Source of the DNA: Ciona intestinalis
Taxonomy: Eukaryota; Chordata; Ascidiacea; Phlebobranchia; Cionidae
DNA length: 64,000 bases
Reading direction: 5' to 3'
Assembly (NCBI RefSeq): GCF_000224145.3
Contig: NC_020174.2
Coordinates: 2,427,725-2,491,724, forward strand
Made by a program: the position numbers and the translations under genes. Position 1 is the first letter of the stretch. Each line of letters starts with the position of its first letter. This document shows positions 31,406-46,700 of this stretch, one piece after another. The notes under the pieces are model-generated. The model ran no database searches and was not told the DNA's origin. It worked only from the letters and a program-made list of their open reading frames with translations.

Positions 31406-31411
31406 AATAAA
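31406..31411 (+). terminator. candidate TBCD poly(A) signal
   Basis: First AATAAA after the TBCD stop that I see, about 470 bases downstream. If used, the TBCD and mTOR 3' UTRs overlap slightly. Confidence 0.45.
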
Positions 31412-31700
31412 TGATTTGTAAAAATGGGCCAATTTGGCCTGAACCTTACATCATATAACATAACTTGTGTTAGGACCTTTCGTCTTACCCATGTAGAATG
31501 AGATTTTAAACCACTGACAGTTTTAGAACTTTCTCACCAAAAAATATGAAAACACCCAAATTAAATTCATTTTCATGACTTTACGGCAAAATGTTACTAT
31601 AGATGTAATTGCAATTGCTGTATTAAATTTCCCAATTCAACCACTGCATGTTTTGATTTCATTGACTTGATATGGCAGGATTAGTTCCAAGTTGCGCACT

Positions 31701-34700
31701 TCACCAGAAAGGACACCTACATTGAATAGTAACGTTATAATATAACCTCTTATGGCAGATCCAATATTAATAACTTACCATCCGATATAACACTGGCATA
31801 AGTTTTCATGAGAAGTTGCTTGTTTAATTAACAAATCTACTTGTGTGGGTACATCTATTGAAACAGCACTGAAATCACAACCTGTGTGTTCAATAAATTT
31901 AGTCTGGAGTAAATGAATGTTACTAGGAGAGCAATGACTTTGTTATATCACATACAACTCACGCATGCTTACCTGTTACTACATATGTAAGTTTTGGGGA
32001 AAAATAACTAAATAAATATTTTACAAAAAAAAGCAAAACATGATTGAATTTTAAAATATATAGTAGGATGGGGGAGATGGGACACTTTTTCGTGCGATTT
32101 TCTGGTCTCATTTGGTAGTAAACAAAGAACATTTAAAGAATTATAAAACCGTATTCTCATGACTCCCACAGACTGTTGTTAATTGTTTAAAACATTATCA
32201 GAATATTTGGATATAAATTGCTAAAGGTGTCCCATCTTCCTCCACAGTACTATACAGTCCGGAGCGTTTTAAACAAATGAAAAAATATGATACAGTAAAT
32301 TTCTTCTTATTAAACTCTTATATTTTTCGTTCAAGAATTCTTCTACGGCTACGCTGTCCAGTATTCCACGTTGTAATACTGAGTAAGTACAGAAGGAAAC
32401 ACTGGGTTGGAGCAGCAGTTGACTTTAAGTAACTTGCCTAAGAGCAATCACAATGGTGGCACTACCAAGCCTTGAACATGTATCCTCTGGTCTATAGGCT
32501 ACCAGGCTAGGCGCTCTTATTTCAGTGCCATGAAACGAACATAAAATATAGCAGTCTAAAGTCGGTATATAACTAGGTAGTAAACTTAAGTAACTTTTAT
32601 ACCTGTCAGTTTATCTCGAACTCTATTAACAATAACAAGCGCTTTTTTGTTGAGAACCTCAGGTCTGGCAGTTCCTGTTTCACCTTTAAAAAATATGATT
32701 AATGCAAATTAAATATTTAAAATTAAATGGGAAAAATAAGAACGTTTTAATGTTACCTGGTGTTTGCGCAATACCAGTATGACCAACACCCAATGCATCG
32801 GATATTGAACCACTCTCCATTATTCGACCATGTTCAGAACCTTTATATATTAATTCGTATTACATGTAGTAGGGTGGGATAAGCTTGCATTCTAATTTCT
32901 TGCCCATTAGGTAGTAAACCAAGAAATTAACAGAATTATATAATAAACATGCAAACAATAGTAGCAGGCTGCAGAATCAAACCCACTGTTGAATATGCCG
33001 CTCTTACAAATATAAACATTTTTTAAGAACAAATTAAAAAGTAAAGATTAGAGCTTTTCAAACTTTTTTGTTGGCGACCCCTTTTAATTTCCTAAAATTT
33101 CCGGCGACCATTAAGGGTAATAGAAATAGTATAATATATTAAACTGGTATACACTCGGCAACCCCTAAAGTTCATTTTGTGTACCCTAGTTGTCTAAAAA
33201 ATTTCCCAACCCTGTTATGGGTAATAATAGTATAATGTATGTATGCAGTATTTTGTGCTAAACTGCTCTTAGCAACCCGTGAAAGTTCGTTTTGTGACCC
33301 CTAGTTTTTAAAAGCCAAATATAAATAACTATTAACATACTCTCAACAAGTCTCCAGTTAAGTAATGGATCGTAAACAAAAGCTTCCAAGACGGCCATCA
33401 CACTTTCTTTGTGTTGTCTTAATACATTCATTACCATTCGACAAGTATGTTTGTAATTTCCTTCAATTCCCGTCACCTACAAAAAAAAACAATTATATAT
33501 TTTTTCATCCTACGAAACAATATACATAACAGACAAAAACCAAGTCCATCAAATTGTATAATATATGAGATATTTATTTCGCCTAAATGGTATTTCAGTC
33601 TGGTGTTTCAGTGGTTAGCACGCCTGCCTCTAACCTAGAGGTTACAGGTTCAAGACTTGACACTGCTACCCTTGAGGGTGCATTAGGTATGAAACAGAAA
33701 ACCATCTTTACTGTTGTAGCTACCTACGCTTTTCACCACAGGTGGATAAAGTAAGTCACATTTATTTAATACCTAATTTTACTGTCATTCAAATGCTTGT
33801 TGCCTACACTAATTTTAGTGTAACCCCTATATAACATTGTTAAAATGTTTTTTGTTATATTCTTCCAGTTATAAAAGTGAGCAACACAGACACACCATTA
33901 ACATAATTACCTCCATAGCATTAGTCAGCATGCGAGTTAAGCGGAACGGAATTTTTTCGGGAAACTTTTCACGAGCCATTGCAACCTATAACATAATATA
34001 TGGTTATTGGTAATATAGTTTAAATGAAGTTTAATATGGTTGTTTACATCTGCAGTTGCATTTGGCAGTAATTTTGGTTTTAAATAATAGTAAAGCACAT
34101 GTAAGTATATGAGACATAGTTAAAATAATAGTCATAATCATAATATAATAAAATGCATCAGTATTTTAAATTTTAAAAAACTGAAAATATTAAACAGGCA
34201 AACAGCTTAAACCATATCTGTCTATTAAAAGCAAAACAAATAAATTTTTAGACCAAAAATAGTAATTACTGCATAAAGCTACACAAAGTTTGTTATTAAA
34301 AAAAACATATTTTAAACACACATACCTGTCTACCATAGCAAAATAAATATAGACCATGAATGGTAAAAACTGCACAAAACTACACAAATTCTCCTACCTC
34401 GAAGCAATCACCAAAATCAATATGAAGAACTTTTCCACTTATTCTATCCAGCATTAAGTTGCTTGGATGTCTGTCCCCCAACCCCAACACATGTCCTACC
34501 ATCGACATTACAGCTAATGATCGCGTATAGTTCGTTCTTCTATCAAACCAAGCCTGTATAATAGAAATAATTATAGTTGAGTAGGGTGGGGTAAGATGGC
34601 ACATGTTTTCATTCTCTTTTTTGTCTCATTTGGTAGTAAAAAAGTATTTACAGAATCATATCACCGTGATCACGAATCAAAAAGATGGTTGATTGTTTTA

Positions 34701-37700
34701 AAATACGATTAGGAATATTCACGATTAGGAAATATAAAATATTATGTGGTAATAGTATTTACCTTACCACACAGTATTGTATTCCTACAATGCAGAGAAT
34801 TTTATGCAGTCTAATCATTTAGTATTAAGTGTATGGTACTTTACGAAGTATTAAAGAAATATATAAAGTGGTTTTATCATTTTGCACCAAAATACTTCAA
34901 TAAATGTAAAAAACACAAATTTAAAACTCATTAAATTAGAAAATAGGTTTTCATACTTCTGACGTTGGACTTTTTAACCAGATTAACCGAGCCAAATCAT
35001 CACCAGCAGTGTTGTTTATCGCATGTTCAAACACCTCTACTTTTTGCATCAATGATAAATGATCATAATCTGGTGCCATCTGAAAAAAAAGAGTTTAACA
35101 AAACCGTTCTTGGTTGACAATCTTCTCTGACAAATAAACCGTTTAAAACTTTGGATAAGATTTTCTAAATGAGAACAATTCCAGCATATTTGAAGATATC
35201 TCGTTTTTTAACTTGGCTTTCTGCCGAATCAGTTAATTGATTTTGAAACTTATTCTCAACAAATTGCGGTGAGATTACTGCCCTAGTAGTCAAAACGTTC
35301 TAGTCCACAAATAGGCCATTTGCCATGAAACAAAATCCTAAAAAATAAAGGCCTACGAAGTTACACATGCGGTGTATGAAAAAAAACACCCCTGATGTAA
35401 CTACTGTTGTTGCCTGGGTATTGTACACATGTGAGGATTACACAAGTTTCATTTATTCATCCATTTAGTAAATAATATAGTCACTATAATAGTTGTATTT
35501 TATTTTTAAAACCCCTTTTAGCTAAAAAACATAGAAACAGTGTGCTGTGTAAATGAACAAGAAAGAATAAATCCAACGAAAATGAGGGATAAAATACCTA
35601 AACCACATAAGATACACAGTACACTGGCAGCACACACAAGTGGCAAACAGTAAACTTTTTAAATTAAAATAAATTGAAAATACATAACTCCTATATGGGA
35701 CTTCCTACACCGTGTCATACCATAAGACCTGAGATTTAGGCCAGAGTTGTTCTATTACCCTGACACCCAGGGACAGGGTGCTACAACCCATTAGTGACCA
35801 CTGAGTTAAAGCAATGTCCGTCCCAATGACACGCTGCCAATGGTACCAGTACCAGGAATCAAACCAGGTATCCTTTGTTTACAGCGCAGTGGAAGCCACA
35901 AAACACAATATATATTTGTTCTTACCCGTAGCATGATCCTGTGTTCGATGTTTAGAAGAATTTTCTTTTTATCTCGATAATCACGAATGAGTGCATGTAA
36001 CGTGTCACAGTTTGGAACCCAACCAATCAAACCGGAGTTAGTAGATAATGGAACAACCGAAAATCTTTGTATTCTGTGATATGAAAAATATATTTAAATA
36101 CCTGAGTGACCACTGGGCTGGAGAAATGTTTCTTAGGTGTCTTGCCTAAAGACATATAAAACTACAATGGTGGCAGTACTGAACATCCAATACAATATCA
36201 ACTAGTAGGAAGATGTTTGGACACATATTATTTTCTGTCGTGTGTCATTTTGTTGCAATGACAGAAAACGTGGCAGTTGTTTTTTGGGGAGATTAGTATT
36301 TATTGGCGTTGGTGTAAAACTTATTATTATAATAAAAGCTTGTAAAAGCGCTGCAGTGCGTTCTGTATATGTTCCCAATTGAGAGACGCGAAATTCCTGC
36401 ACGACAGTTAGCAATGGTCAATGAGCATATACTGAAGTGTTTTGTGTTTATGTATAACAACACTAGTACAAACGTTTTAAACCTACATCCTTTTTTGTAA
36501 TAATAGTTACAGGCCACTTTAAATTTTAATTCAAGCAGTTTTTACTCGCACCATGTGTAAAACGAATTTCTGAATTTAGTTGCTAATTTCTTTTTATTTG
36601 TTGAATTTAATTAACCTGCTCTTTGTTATTCAAAGAGATAATAAATAAAAAATGTTATGTAATTATGTAAGCCAGTACATAGTTTCTTTAAAGTTGTTCC
36701 CCCTACTATATCTATGTACACAACCATATAAAAGCATTTTTGAACACCTTTGACTTATTATACCTAAAAAATAAAATCCAACATACCCAAGGTTTTTCCT
36801 GCTAGAAGCTTGGTCCATTGACAGCAAAGTATTCACCAACCCAAACAACTGCATAACTCTCTCATCTTGTCTTAAGTCCTCATGACCTTTCAACAGGAAC
36901 GTGTAATCTCTGCCATTACTACCTGTAATAAAAACATTACAATATTTATATAGGCTTTTTTCTTTCAAAAATTTGCTCTCTTTAAAAACAGGTTATCATT
37001 TTACTTTTTACAGTTTCACTAAAATTTGCAGTATTTTTTATTTACTTTTTTTTAATTTCCATTTTGTGTTACAACTTACCAACAAAAAGCATTTTACCTG
37101 ATGTAGTATACTAGATCACATAAAAAGATCACATTTTGCTCTGGCTAAGCAAAGGACAATTTTGTTTTTAGTTTACAAAAAAAATACAAAAATAACTTAA
37201 TATTTTCACCTTTAATGGACAGTTTTCTTGGTCTTTGTTTTGAGGTAATCACTTGTAATGTATGTTGTATGGACCTTATACACACAATTGGTTTCAATGC
37301 ATTATAAGTTCCAGGTACGGCCAACTCCAGATCTTTGCACACCATTAACTTGGGTGAGACGTATTGTAACTCTATGGTGGTGAGCTGGATAAAGAAATAT
37401 GAATTGAATTTTATTATTTTATTCTATGTGAGTAAGGTCCTGTGGCGTGGCATGCCATGTGTCATAGAATCATTACCCCAACACCCAGGATGTTATCGCA
37501 TGGACCTCACTAGTTTTTGTATCTTGCCGTTTTCTCAAAAGTATTTTACTAACCACAATAAATAAAGAAAATAATTTTTTAATAGTTTATCTGGTATAAT
37601 AAAAATACTTTTTCGATGTTTCATCCGCCATGCGGCAAGACTTTATTAGCAAATGTAACGTACCATCACACTTGCATTGAAAGAATATTTACATAATACC

Positions 37701-40700
37701 TGGTAGTGAAAATAACATAATATGTATAAGGTGCTACAGGGCTCTCTAGTAAACATAGAAAACTAAGTTCAATGCTTTATCCTGCTACCATGCCTGAAGT
37801 GTGTGCCTTGTAGGAGCTTTGTGGTGGATTGTCCAAATTGGCAGCTAATTAGAGCCAAGAAACATTAAAAAATGAACACATAGGTACATTACAGACATAT
37901 GTGACTATGTGTTGTATTAAATATGCACTAAATGCAAAATTATATATTTAATTAAATACTGAATGAATGTATGTAACATACTTTATCCTCGCGTGGCTGA
38001 AAAACGACCGTCGTTAAACACGGGTGTTCTGTTTTATACACCTCATGCCAGCTTAAGAGTTACAATGTTTGTTACTATATAGGTGATTATTTTTTGGGGA
38101 GTTTTTTATTTTTTATGTATGGCTGATAATTTGGACAACCCATCAGTGACCACTGGGTTGGAGCAATTGCCTTGCCCAAGGACACATATGCCCACAATGG
38201 TAGCAGCGACGAGCCTTGAACCCATAGCAGGTGAGCATTAATTTAATAATGAGCATTAATATTTAGTTTTAAACAGTTTCTCATAAGTTATAAGGTAAAT
38301 CTTACTTGTGGTAATTGTTTAGATATCCTTCTAAACACATGATAATAAAGATCCCATGCTTGATTAAGATCTTTAATATTACTCGACTGCGTAAATTTCC
38401 GACACCAGTCTTGAGCTTCTTGCAGGTCACGACCATAAGCCTGAGAAAATATTTGTTATATTAAAAATATTTATTCACTTAAATGTATTTTAAAATTAAT
38501 TAAACAGGTCATTAAATTACAGATTGAAATATTTTATTGCTATATCCTGTTTTAGTTTATCTTGTTATTGAAATTGTATATTCTGATGAGAGAACACTAA
38601 ATGTTCACACTTATTTATCCTTGCCATTAAAGCAGAGTAATAATAATAGAGATTTTCCTTGAAACATAATAACATACACCTTATGCTCTTCCCGAAAAAC
38701 ACAATTTTTCAACAAAAAAAAATCGACAAAAAATATAAAATAAATAAAAACACTTGATAAACCTGATTGAAACTGATCTCCTTCAAAGTTTGTGGCCCTC
38801 GTTCCAACAAAGCATGCAGTGGTTGAAGAGTGGCGAGCATTGATCTTACGTCACGCTCCCCAAAGTAAAGTCTTGATGCTTCTTCTAACCCTTCATGCCA
38901 TAACTCGTGCCATAATATTGCAACTCTTATCAATTCTTCAGATACCTAAAGAATTACGTTTTTTGAACACAAATCGTAGTACGCGGGGTTGATGTGTTTT
39001 GCTTTTTCGGGAATTTCTTACAGTTTTATGTGGCTAATAAAGGACCTACGAACCAAAAAAAAATAAAAAAATCTGCCAAAATTAATCACCCACAAAGTAA
39101 CATACTTGGTAACTCGTAAGCTGGCCCAGGTGTATGAATCAGAACACCAGTGTTACAACGACTGTCGTTTTTTTTTATGTGAGGATAAAGTAAGTTACAT
39201 TCATTCAACCACTTATATACTTCTGTATACATAAATTATTAAATGATTATATGCTCTTCTTACTTTAAATGCAGTCCATGTTTTGTTCTTAAAGCAATTG
39301 CAAACCAAAAAAGATACATGCCCTAGCTACTTAGTCTAACTTCACGAATTTCTGACAAAAATATACGTTTTTAAAAATTTACAATACAACAACAATAATG
39401 TTGGCTTAGAAAATATTAAAAGTACATATTCGTCTGCTAGGTGTAGTGACTACTTTTTTCTTCCAATTAAATGTAAATATGTTTTTAACTGTAAGCGTGT
39501 TTTAACAACTGTTGTTTTGTCGCTATATCCTGTCTTTTCATTTAAATGTTTTTTAGTTTTTGCTACTGTAATTGAAAAGAAAGATAAAGTTTTCATATTG
39601 TATTATCATTACTTACCAATATTGCTTGCTTGACAAGTGTATTTGAATGATCACACATTTTATTTAATATTTTATTGGCAGCAATGTTTCTCATAGGGAT
39701 GGCTGATTTAGATGCAACAGCCAGTGGGTAGATTAAGGCCTGTAATATTAGTATTAATATGTTAGACACAAATTTATATTTAATTCTATTTTCTACGTGT
39801 TTATGGTCCTACAATGTGGTATGTCATGGGACCTGGGATTTAGGCCAAAGAGACTCTATTACCCTAACACTAAAGATTTTGCATCCCATTAGTGACCACT
39901 GGGTTAGAGTAATGTGTAGCATGTGTCTTGCCCAAAGACACATACCCCTATCAGAATTATAATGACAGTATAGACTGAGCTTTGAAACCAGAGTACTCTG
40001 GTTACGATGCAACTGCCTCAAAATGGAGCCAATATGCCTGGTTAAGCAGAACCCCTTGTTTACTCATTAGTTATTAACATGGTACAGTATAAATATAAAC
40101 CACTTTTCAGACCTCAAGTTTACTGTGGCAATTTTTGTCAAGTTGGCATGAGATGAAGAACATAAAGTTTTGGAATAAAAAAGCCACAAAAATACTTATA
40201 TAAAACCGGTGCACTTTAATCACTGTGAAATTCAATTGGAACCCACCAAATCAAATATAGGTAGGTTTGATTAAACCACTGTGAAGTGGTGTCTGACAAT
40301 GACCTTTTTTAATACATAGCCCAGAAACACCTTAAAATCAATCTAATCATTTGAACTAAAAGCTTCAGAAAAACACATATATGTATGAATACCAGAATAT
40401 GCATGATAATTAAAATATCTTCCAGAAAAACACGCAATAACACACCTGTGGATGATGCTTTCCAATATCAGTTAACAGGAGATGGTTTATATTTGAAACT
40501 AAAGATTTTGGGGAATCTATTCTTGCAATTAATTGTGGGATCACCTGTTGGGATATTGTTCAGTTGAAAAATATATTTTTTAAAGATATTAAGTTGTATC
40601 TTCAATTATGCTAAAATTAATATTTGGTAAAATTAACACAATATAATGTAGTTTACAATGTTCTATATAAACTATATTCTATTCTGTATGGGTGAGACTC

Positions 40701-43700
40701 TAGGTATCCCATGGGACCTAAAATGTAGGCCATTTTGCATGATTTGCCTGATTAACCTATGTTTAAACTAAGTTAGATAATAACACTTTAGGAATATAAT
40801 GCAGTTCAATGTCCTACATTTAACAATGTTCTATTCTGCATGGTTAGATCATACGGAAGAGCACACCATGGGATCTGGGATTTAGACCAGTTTGCATTAT
40901 TACTCTATGTTTAAACTAACTTGACACTAACACTTTGTGAAAGAATGGTATATATTAAACCACGTTCTATTCTATATAGGTAAGATCCTATGGTGGGACA
41001 AAGCCACGGGACCTAGAAATTCGTCCAGTTTTTCTTATTATCATGTGTTTAATCTATAAAAAAAGCAAGTAGGATTTATGGGAAAAGTTTGCTACACGAC
41101 ACATGCAAATATTTTAGATGTGTTTCATATATTTACCTGCAGCCAGTTTTCTATCTTGATTGTTTTAATTCCTTCCACGATGACATCGTGTAACTTATGG
41201 TGGTGGCCATATTCAAACCATAATGTTAATACTCTGTTGAAAAAATAACATGTATTATATGTAGTATGGTGGGGTAAGATTGGACATGTTTTCATTTTTT
41301 GTCCCATTTGGTGATAAACAAAGAATATTTACAAAGTTAAACAACCGCAACTTGGCGAGTTAAAAGAGCGTTGTTAATTGTTTAAAACACCATCAGGAAA
41401 AACGGTTTTAAGTCCTCGTAGTATCCCATTCTACCCCACAGTACTATATTATATGCATATTAGGATAAAAAAAAACTTGTATTATACTTATATATAAATA
41501 TGAAGAAAACTTATCACAGAGCCACAGTCATATACATTTGTTTAGTTGGGCACCAATTAGTGGGGTGGCAAGGGGACATTGCACCCCATTCTATAAAACC
41601 AATGTGTCACATTAAATACTTTAAATTATAAATTGACATATAGGTATGTTTAGAACATTTATTTTTAACCACAAAAAAGTTTACCAAAAAAATGTGGTAG
41701 GTAAAAAGAAAATCATGTTTTTGCTTTTATTTTATAACTTCCCACCTGAGTGTGTCTTGCAGAGAGTTGCCATGGGATAAAGCGATTGAATGAAAGAATC
41801 CTTGAACTGATGGAATCGCGTATGTGAGAATTGTGGAGCTGAAATCTGGTTGCTATAAAATATTTGTAAAGTTTATTTGACAAATTTAAAATATTTCATT
41901 TTGTAGTTTTTTGAACATTTTTATTTATGCTATTATTTATAGCCCATAGCTCCATTTATATATAAAAAAACAGGTTGAAAGTTGGTGTCATTTAAAATAC
42001 ACTTATTTAACCATAAATACAACATTACGTTTGCATATATCAGTTAACATTTATTATGTCTGAAACCTATGGTACCCCACTTAATAATGTTAAGAACCGC
42101 CTTGTTATAAAGCTTCAATAGGTAAACAGAGCAACTTACAAGTATTTCTGTATGGGGTGATTTAACAGATTTCACAAATAGGGGGTTGGACCAAAAATGA
42201 TTCATGAATTTTTAATAATATAGTAGGGTGGGGTAAGAGTAGACGTTTTTTAATAACATAGTACAGTGGGGTAAGAGTGGACATGTTTTTATTCAACTTT
42301 CTCGTCGCATTTGTTAATAAACAAAGAATATTTACAGAATTATAAAACCGTAGCTCCGCAACTTTAAAAAAAGGTTGTTAATTCTTGAGTAAAAAGGGAA
42401 TGCTAACAATATCCCATCTTACCCCACATTACTACATTACTTATAATTATGGCACAAAACCAAATGGGTAACCATACACATAAGAAAATACAAAAAATTC
42501 ATTACCGCGATATTTTTCAACTGGATAGGTTGATTAAGTTCAGGATCAGAACAACTCAAGTCAGAATCCTCACTGCTATCGTCCTTACTTAAACCTGTGT
42601 ATGAGTATGTGTGGTTAAAAAAAAAATTATTTACACATTATTTTAAAAAATAAAATAATGTGACTTTTTAAAAGACATTCTTGCAAAAATTTTCTTAATA
42701 ATTTTTTGTTTTGCAAATTTTTTTATAAAAATTTGTCAATTTCGTTCAAAATTTTTATTTTTTATAAACTTGGATATAATTTATTTATTAATATTATAAA
42801 AAAGTCTTACCTTTTTCCAAATAATCTGGTATTTCCCGGGGTAGTTGACTTTCAGTGGCAATGTCAAGTTTGTTTTTATAAAACAAAACGCACTCAAAGT
42901 TTACAACTGCCCATGAGTGCCATGCCTGTAATATTATTCAGTTTAATAAACGCCATACTACTATACTAACTCAAGTATTTGTTATTACATTTTTTCAAAC
43001 CAAATTTCCTTGAAATGTTGTTGCACATTCTATTTTACTTGGAAATTATAACTTTACTGATTTATTGCCATGGCTGGATATCAGCCAGAGTTTACCAATA
43101 TATATATATACTGAGTCAAGGTAGTTGCGACACATTAAATAAATTTAATTGCTTAGGTATTTAAAATAACTTATTTGAAAAAAAGCTGCGATATTATTGA
43201 AATTTCCCCAAAATAATTTAATTAACAAGATAAAACAATTTCTTTAGAACATTACATAGGCTTTATACCTTATACCAACTGCGGTCATGCTCTGTAGAAA
43301 GTTTATGAAAGTTGATGACTTGAGAAATATTTTGGTCGCTCAATCCTTTCATGTCCTGATGCCATGCACCCAATTTCAGGAAACACCTTCAGTAAATTAA
43401 TGTAAAAAACATGTTATAAAAATGATCAGTAAAATGATAATAGTAATGAGGATACTGCTGATAATAGTAATGAGGATAAGTTCCATTCAAATGCACCAAA
43501 AAATATTCTTTTCAAAAAAGGCAAAAAAGAGGGTTTGATGAAGAAACTTTACTCTTTCTCTATTATACTTTTGAATAAATAGGAAAATGTAAACCATATA
43601 TAGCAAAATAAAAACAAAGTCATTTTAAACATTGTTTCAAAAAAATTAAAAAATATTTTCGTCAAAAAAAACTGGTATATACCGTTTGTAAAAACGAGAT

Positions 43701-46700
43701 TAGGAAACACCATTTGAAATAAAAGATTGGGAAACACTGTTAAAAAACAGTCATGAAACACTGTTCTGAACCTTACAACAATCACCTTGATAATAGATGG
43801 TTTAATTCACTTCTTTGATCAGCATCAGATAATGTGGAAGGCACGTTTTGAATGCTAGCAACAAACTTATGCATTCTGGTTAATGCTTCTTCCTTCTTAT
43901 TCTGTTTCCAAATGTGCTTAATATAAGCAAATGATACATAAGGGTAAGTTGTGGGTAATGGCTTGTTGGGCTCTTTCCTTGGATCCATGTTAAGAAGTTT
44001 GACCAGAGTCTTGTGAGCTAGCACCTATAAAAAACAATAGTTATGATTTAGAATTGTTCCTAAAAATGGAGGAAAATCCACTCAATCTAAAAAAAAGAGC
44101 GAATATTATTTGAAAATTGTTTGGGGGAATTTTAATAATTTTATATAAATCTAATCAATACTCAAAAATAAGTAAAAAAAATGACTTTTAAGCAATTAGG
44201 GGTTCAGCAGAGCTATAAATAAATGTGGTATATATATATACGAAGTATTCAGGTAGTGAATCATTCAGGTAGGGAAAGTATAACATATATATATAAAATA
44301 TTCAGTAATGACACATTCTGCATACCTCTCTACCAGTTTTCATGCAAAGACTTGAAAACTTGAGCAAAGTTCTCATGTCTTCCTGTGGTGAAACAACCAG
44401 AGATCGAACTTGAATTATTCGCTGCCAATCTTCAAGTTTCCTCTGGCAACCCTAGGTGTTAAAACAAATCTAAATTATTGTTTGTTTTTGCATGGAGCAC
44501 CTTGGGCTAGAACTTGGGTAGATAGCTCACTATAAATGGTATTAGACATTCTCATTGGAGTTGAAGCAATAATGGCTATATGTCTCTCTTGCCCAAAAAA
44601 TCATGCTAAAACAAATTGTGCTCTGTATCTCACATAGGGATATCAGACAATCTAGCAGTGACTGCTTTGTTGAAGCAATTACTGCTAAATGTCTTGTCTA
44701 AAAAAAAGATGTCAAAACAAATCATGCTTTGTATTTCACAATAAATGGTTATAGACAACCTAGGAGTGATTGCTCTGTTGGAGCAATTGCTGCTAACTGT
44801 CTCGGGCAAAAACAAATGCAAATTATGGTATAAACCACTCAGGTTATGGTCAACAGGTAGAAAAGTAGAAAATACTTTAGTTAAAAACACAAATTAAAAA
44901 CCCACTAACTTTAAGTTAAATAAAAACAACTGCTAATTGCCAATGGATAAGTAGGTAGTGGAAACACTTGTGCTTTTGTTAAAAAAGTAGAAAGTAGAAA
45001 CAGTTACGCTTTTGTTGGAAAAAATATAAAAAAAACAAAACAACTATGCTAGTTGCAAACATAAATTCATACCCAGCTAATATCAAGTTAAATAAAGAGG
45101 TCCTTACCTGTAGTCTGTCCCACCATGCTTGTCTGATCACGGCACGTCTATCCGGCATCAACTTGTAATGTATAACTTCTTCCAATTCAGCGAGGAGTTG
45201 ACAGTTAACCAACGCAGGGTAAGCTCTGCTGTGAGATTCACCCGCTAGAGCCGTCAACTCACTGTCGAGTATCTCACGTGCTTCACTGATGCACTGGATG
45301 TAAAAAAGCTTATGCTGATGCGGCACTTTATCAATCAAGCATTTTTTTATATAACTGATGCTGACACAGAAATTTATCAAACATTTTTAAACATAATTTT
45401 TATACGAATTATGAATTTTTTAAAAGAAAATGATACAGCATGTAACAGGAAGATATAAGAATGAGTTTAATATCAGAAAAAAGTTGAAAATTAACCAAAT
45501 GCGCTAAAAAGTGTTGCGTCAGTTTAGAAAAAAAAAATAGCCAAAGTTGAGTGATTTTTCTTATGGAAAATTTCATGCATTTTTGCTGGACGAGCATGGC
45601 ATTTTTGTCTAATTACAAATTCTAAATTTGTGTTAGAATGCACGTTTGTGCTTTGTATTAGAATGCACAAATGCTACTACCATTCTATAATCCTATAGTT
45701 GTCTTATAATGCTATAGGTGTCTGTGGAAAGTAGTGTTTTAGTATTTAAATTCATTTCAGTTTGCACTTTAATACAACTAGTTAGAATATAAAAATTGTT
45801 ACACCTGACATGTATAATGTTTCAAAAAGGGCCATGATTATATTTTTTAATGTCTAGATGAATGGCATTAACCTTTTTCTCACTGTTTAGTAAAGCTAAT
45901 CAATCAAAAACCAGCAAACCACCCAATTTTTTATAATAAATTCAAGCTAGAAAGAGTTGTAAAACTTAGCTAAAAATAGTTGTATTTGAAAATGATCTAA
46001 CTTTAAGTATCATACCAACAAAAAATCAAAACTTGTGTACTGATAGAAAAGAAGCTGTTTTGTTTTTAGAAACTTTGGTGGTATCTTTAGATCACAGTTA
46101 AGCACTTCTATTCATATACAAATTTTTATTTTTTGTTGGCACAACTTTTAATATAGTTTCCACAAATCCCTATACCTCTTGTGCTTGTGGGAAATGTCCT
46201 TGGTGTATTGCGATGACAGCTCGATACAAGGTCCCATCATAATGCTCACGTGGTATCATGCATGTGTATTCATCCATACTGTTCCATTTTCCAAGTCCCC
46301 ATGCAGCAGCTGCAGCCAAGCGAGCCATTCGTTTCTTAGCATCACCTACCATACATGTGGACCATTGCTCTTCTGCATAACTATGCAAGTTGTCCCTGAA
46401 CAAAAAAATGGCTTTCTCACAGTAGGTAAAATGTTTATTTTACTTGAATGAATGTATGAAAAAATGCTTTATCCTTCTGTGCCGGGAAAATGACAGTTGT
46501 ATATCACGGTATTACATTTCATACCTACTGCTTACCAGTTACCACGTGTTAAATTTTTTAATGATTTTTGGCTGAGAAATTATACAAACTATTAGTGACC
46601 ACTGGATTTGTCGCAAAGTGTCTTGCCCAAGAACACATACATCTACAGTTGTAGCAGCAAGGCGCCTTTTTACCTTAACCTCTGGGTTAGAGAAAAGCAC

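Larger units (their letters stand above)
31701..37384 (-). other. MTOR: mTOR exons 38-48 of window: kinase domain and FATC
   Basis: Exons: 37210-37384, 36787-36922, 35926-36073, 34957-35079, 34398-34553, 33911-33985, 33341-33476, 32757-32840, 32603-32683, 31779-31868, 31701-31716. '[20 protein letters not shown]' carries the ATP-site lysine (human K2187). The catalytic loop '[14 protein letters not shown]' and metal-binding '[10 protein letters not shown]' carry human D2338, N2343 and D2357. '[20 protein letters not shown]' crosses an exon junction. FATC: '[17 protein letters not shown]', '[20 protein letters not shown]', then 'CYIGWCPFW'. The last coding exon is only 16 bases including the stop. 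Confidence 0.95.
38306..40544 (-). other. MTOR: mTOR exons 34-37 of window: end of FAT and FRB domain
   Basis: Exons: 40446-40544, 39617-39739, 38763-38945, 38306-38440. The FKBP-rapamycin-binding domain reads '[20 protein letters not shown]' and '[20 protein letters not shown]'. The serine of 'EEASRLYFG' (human S2035) and the Trp, Tyr and Phe of 'AWDLYYHVF' (human W2101, Y2105, F2108) are all kept, so rapamycin-FKBP12 binding is predicted. Confidence 0.93.

Noticed and set aside
40672..41050. Possible structured non-coding RNA cluster
   Set aside because: The three units match the head of a composite repeat found elsewhere in the window, so a repeat origin is simpler.
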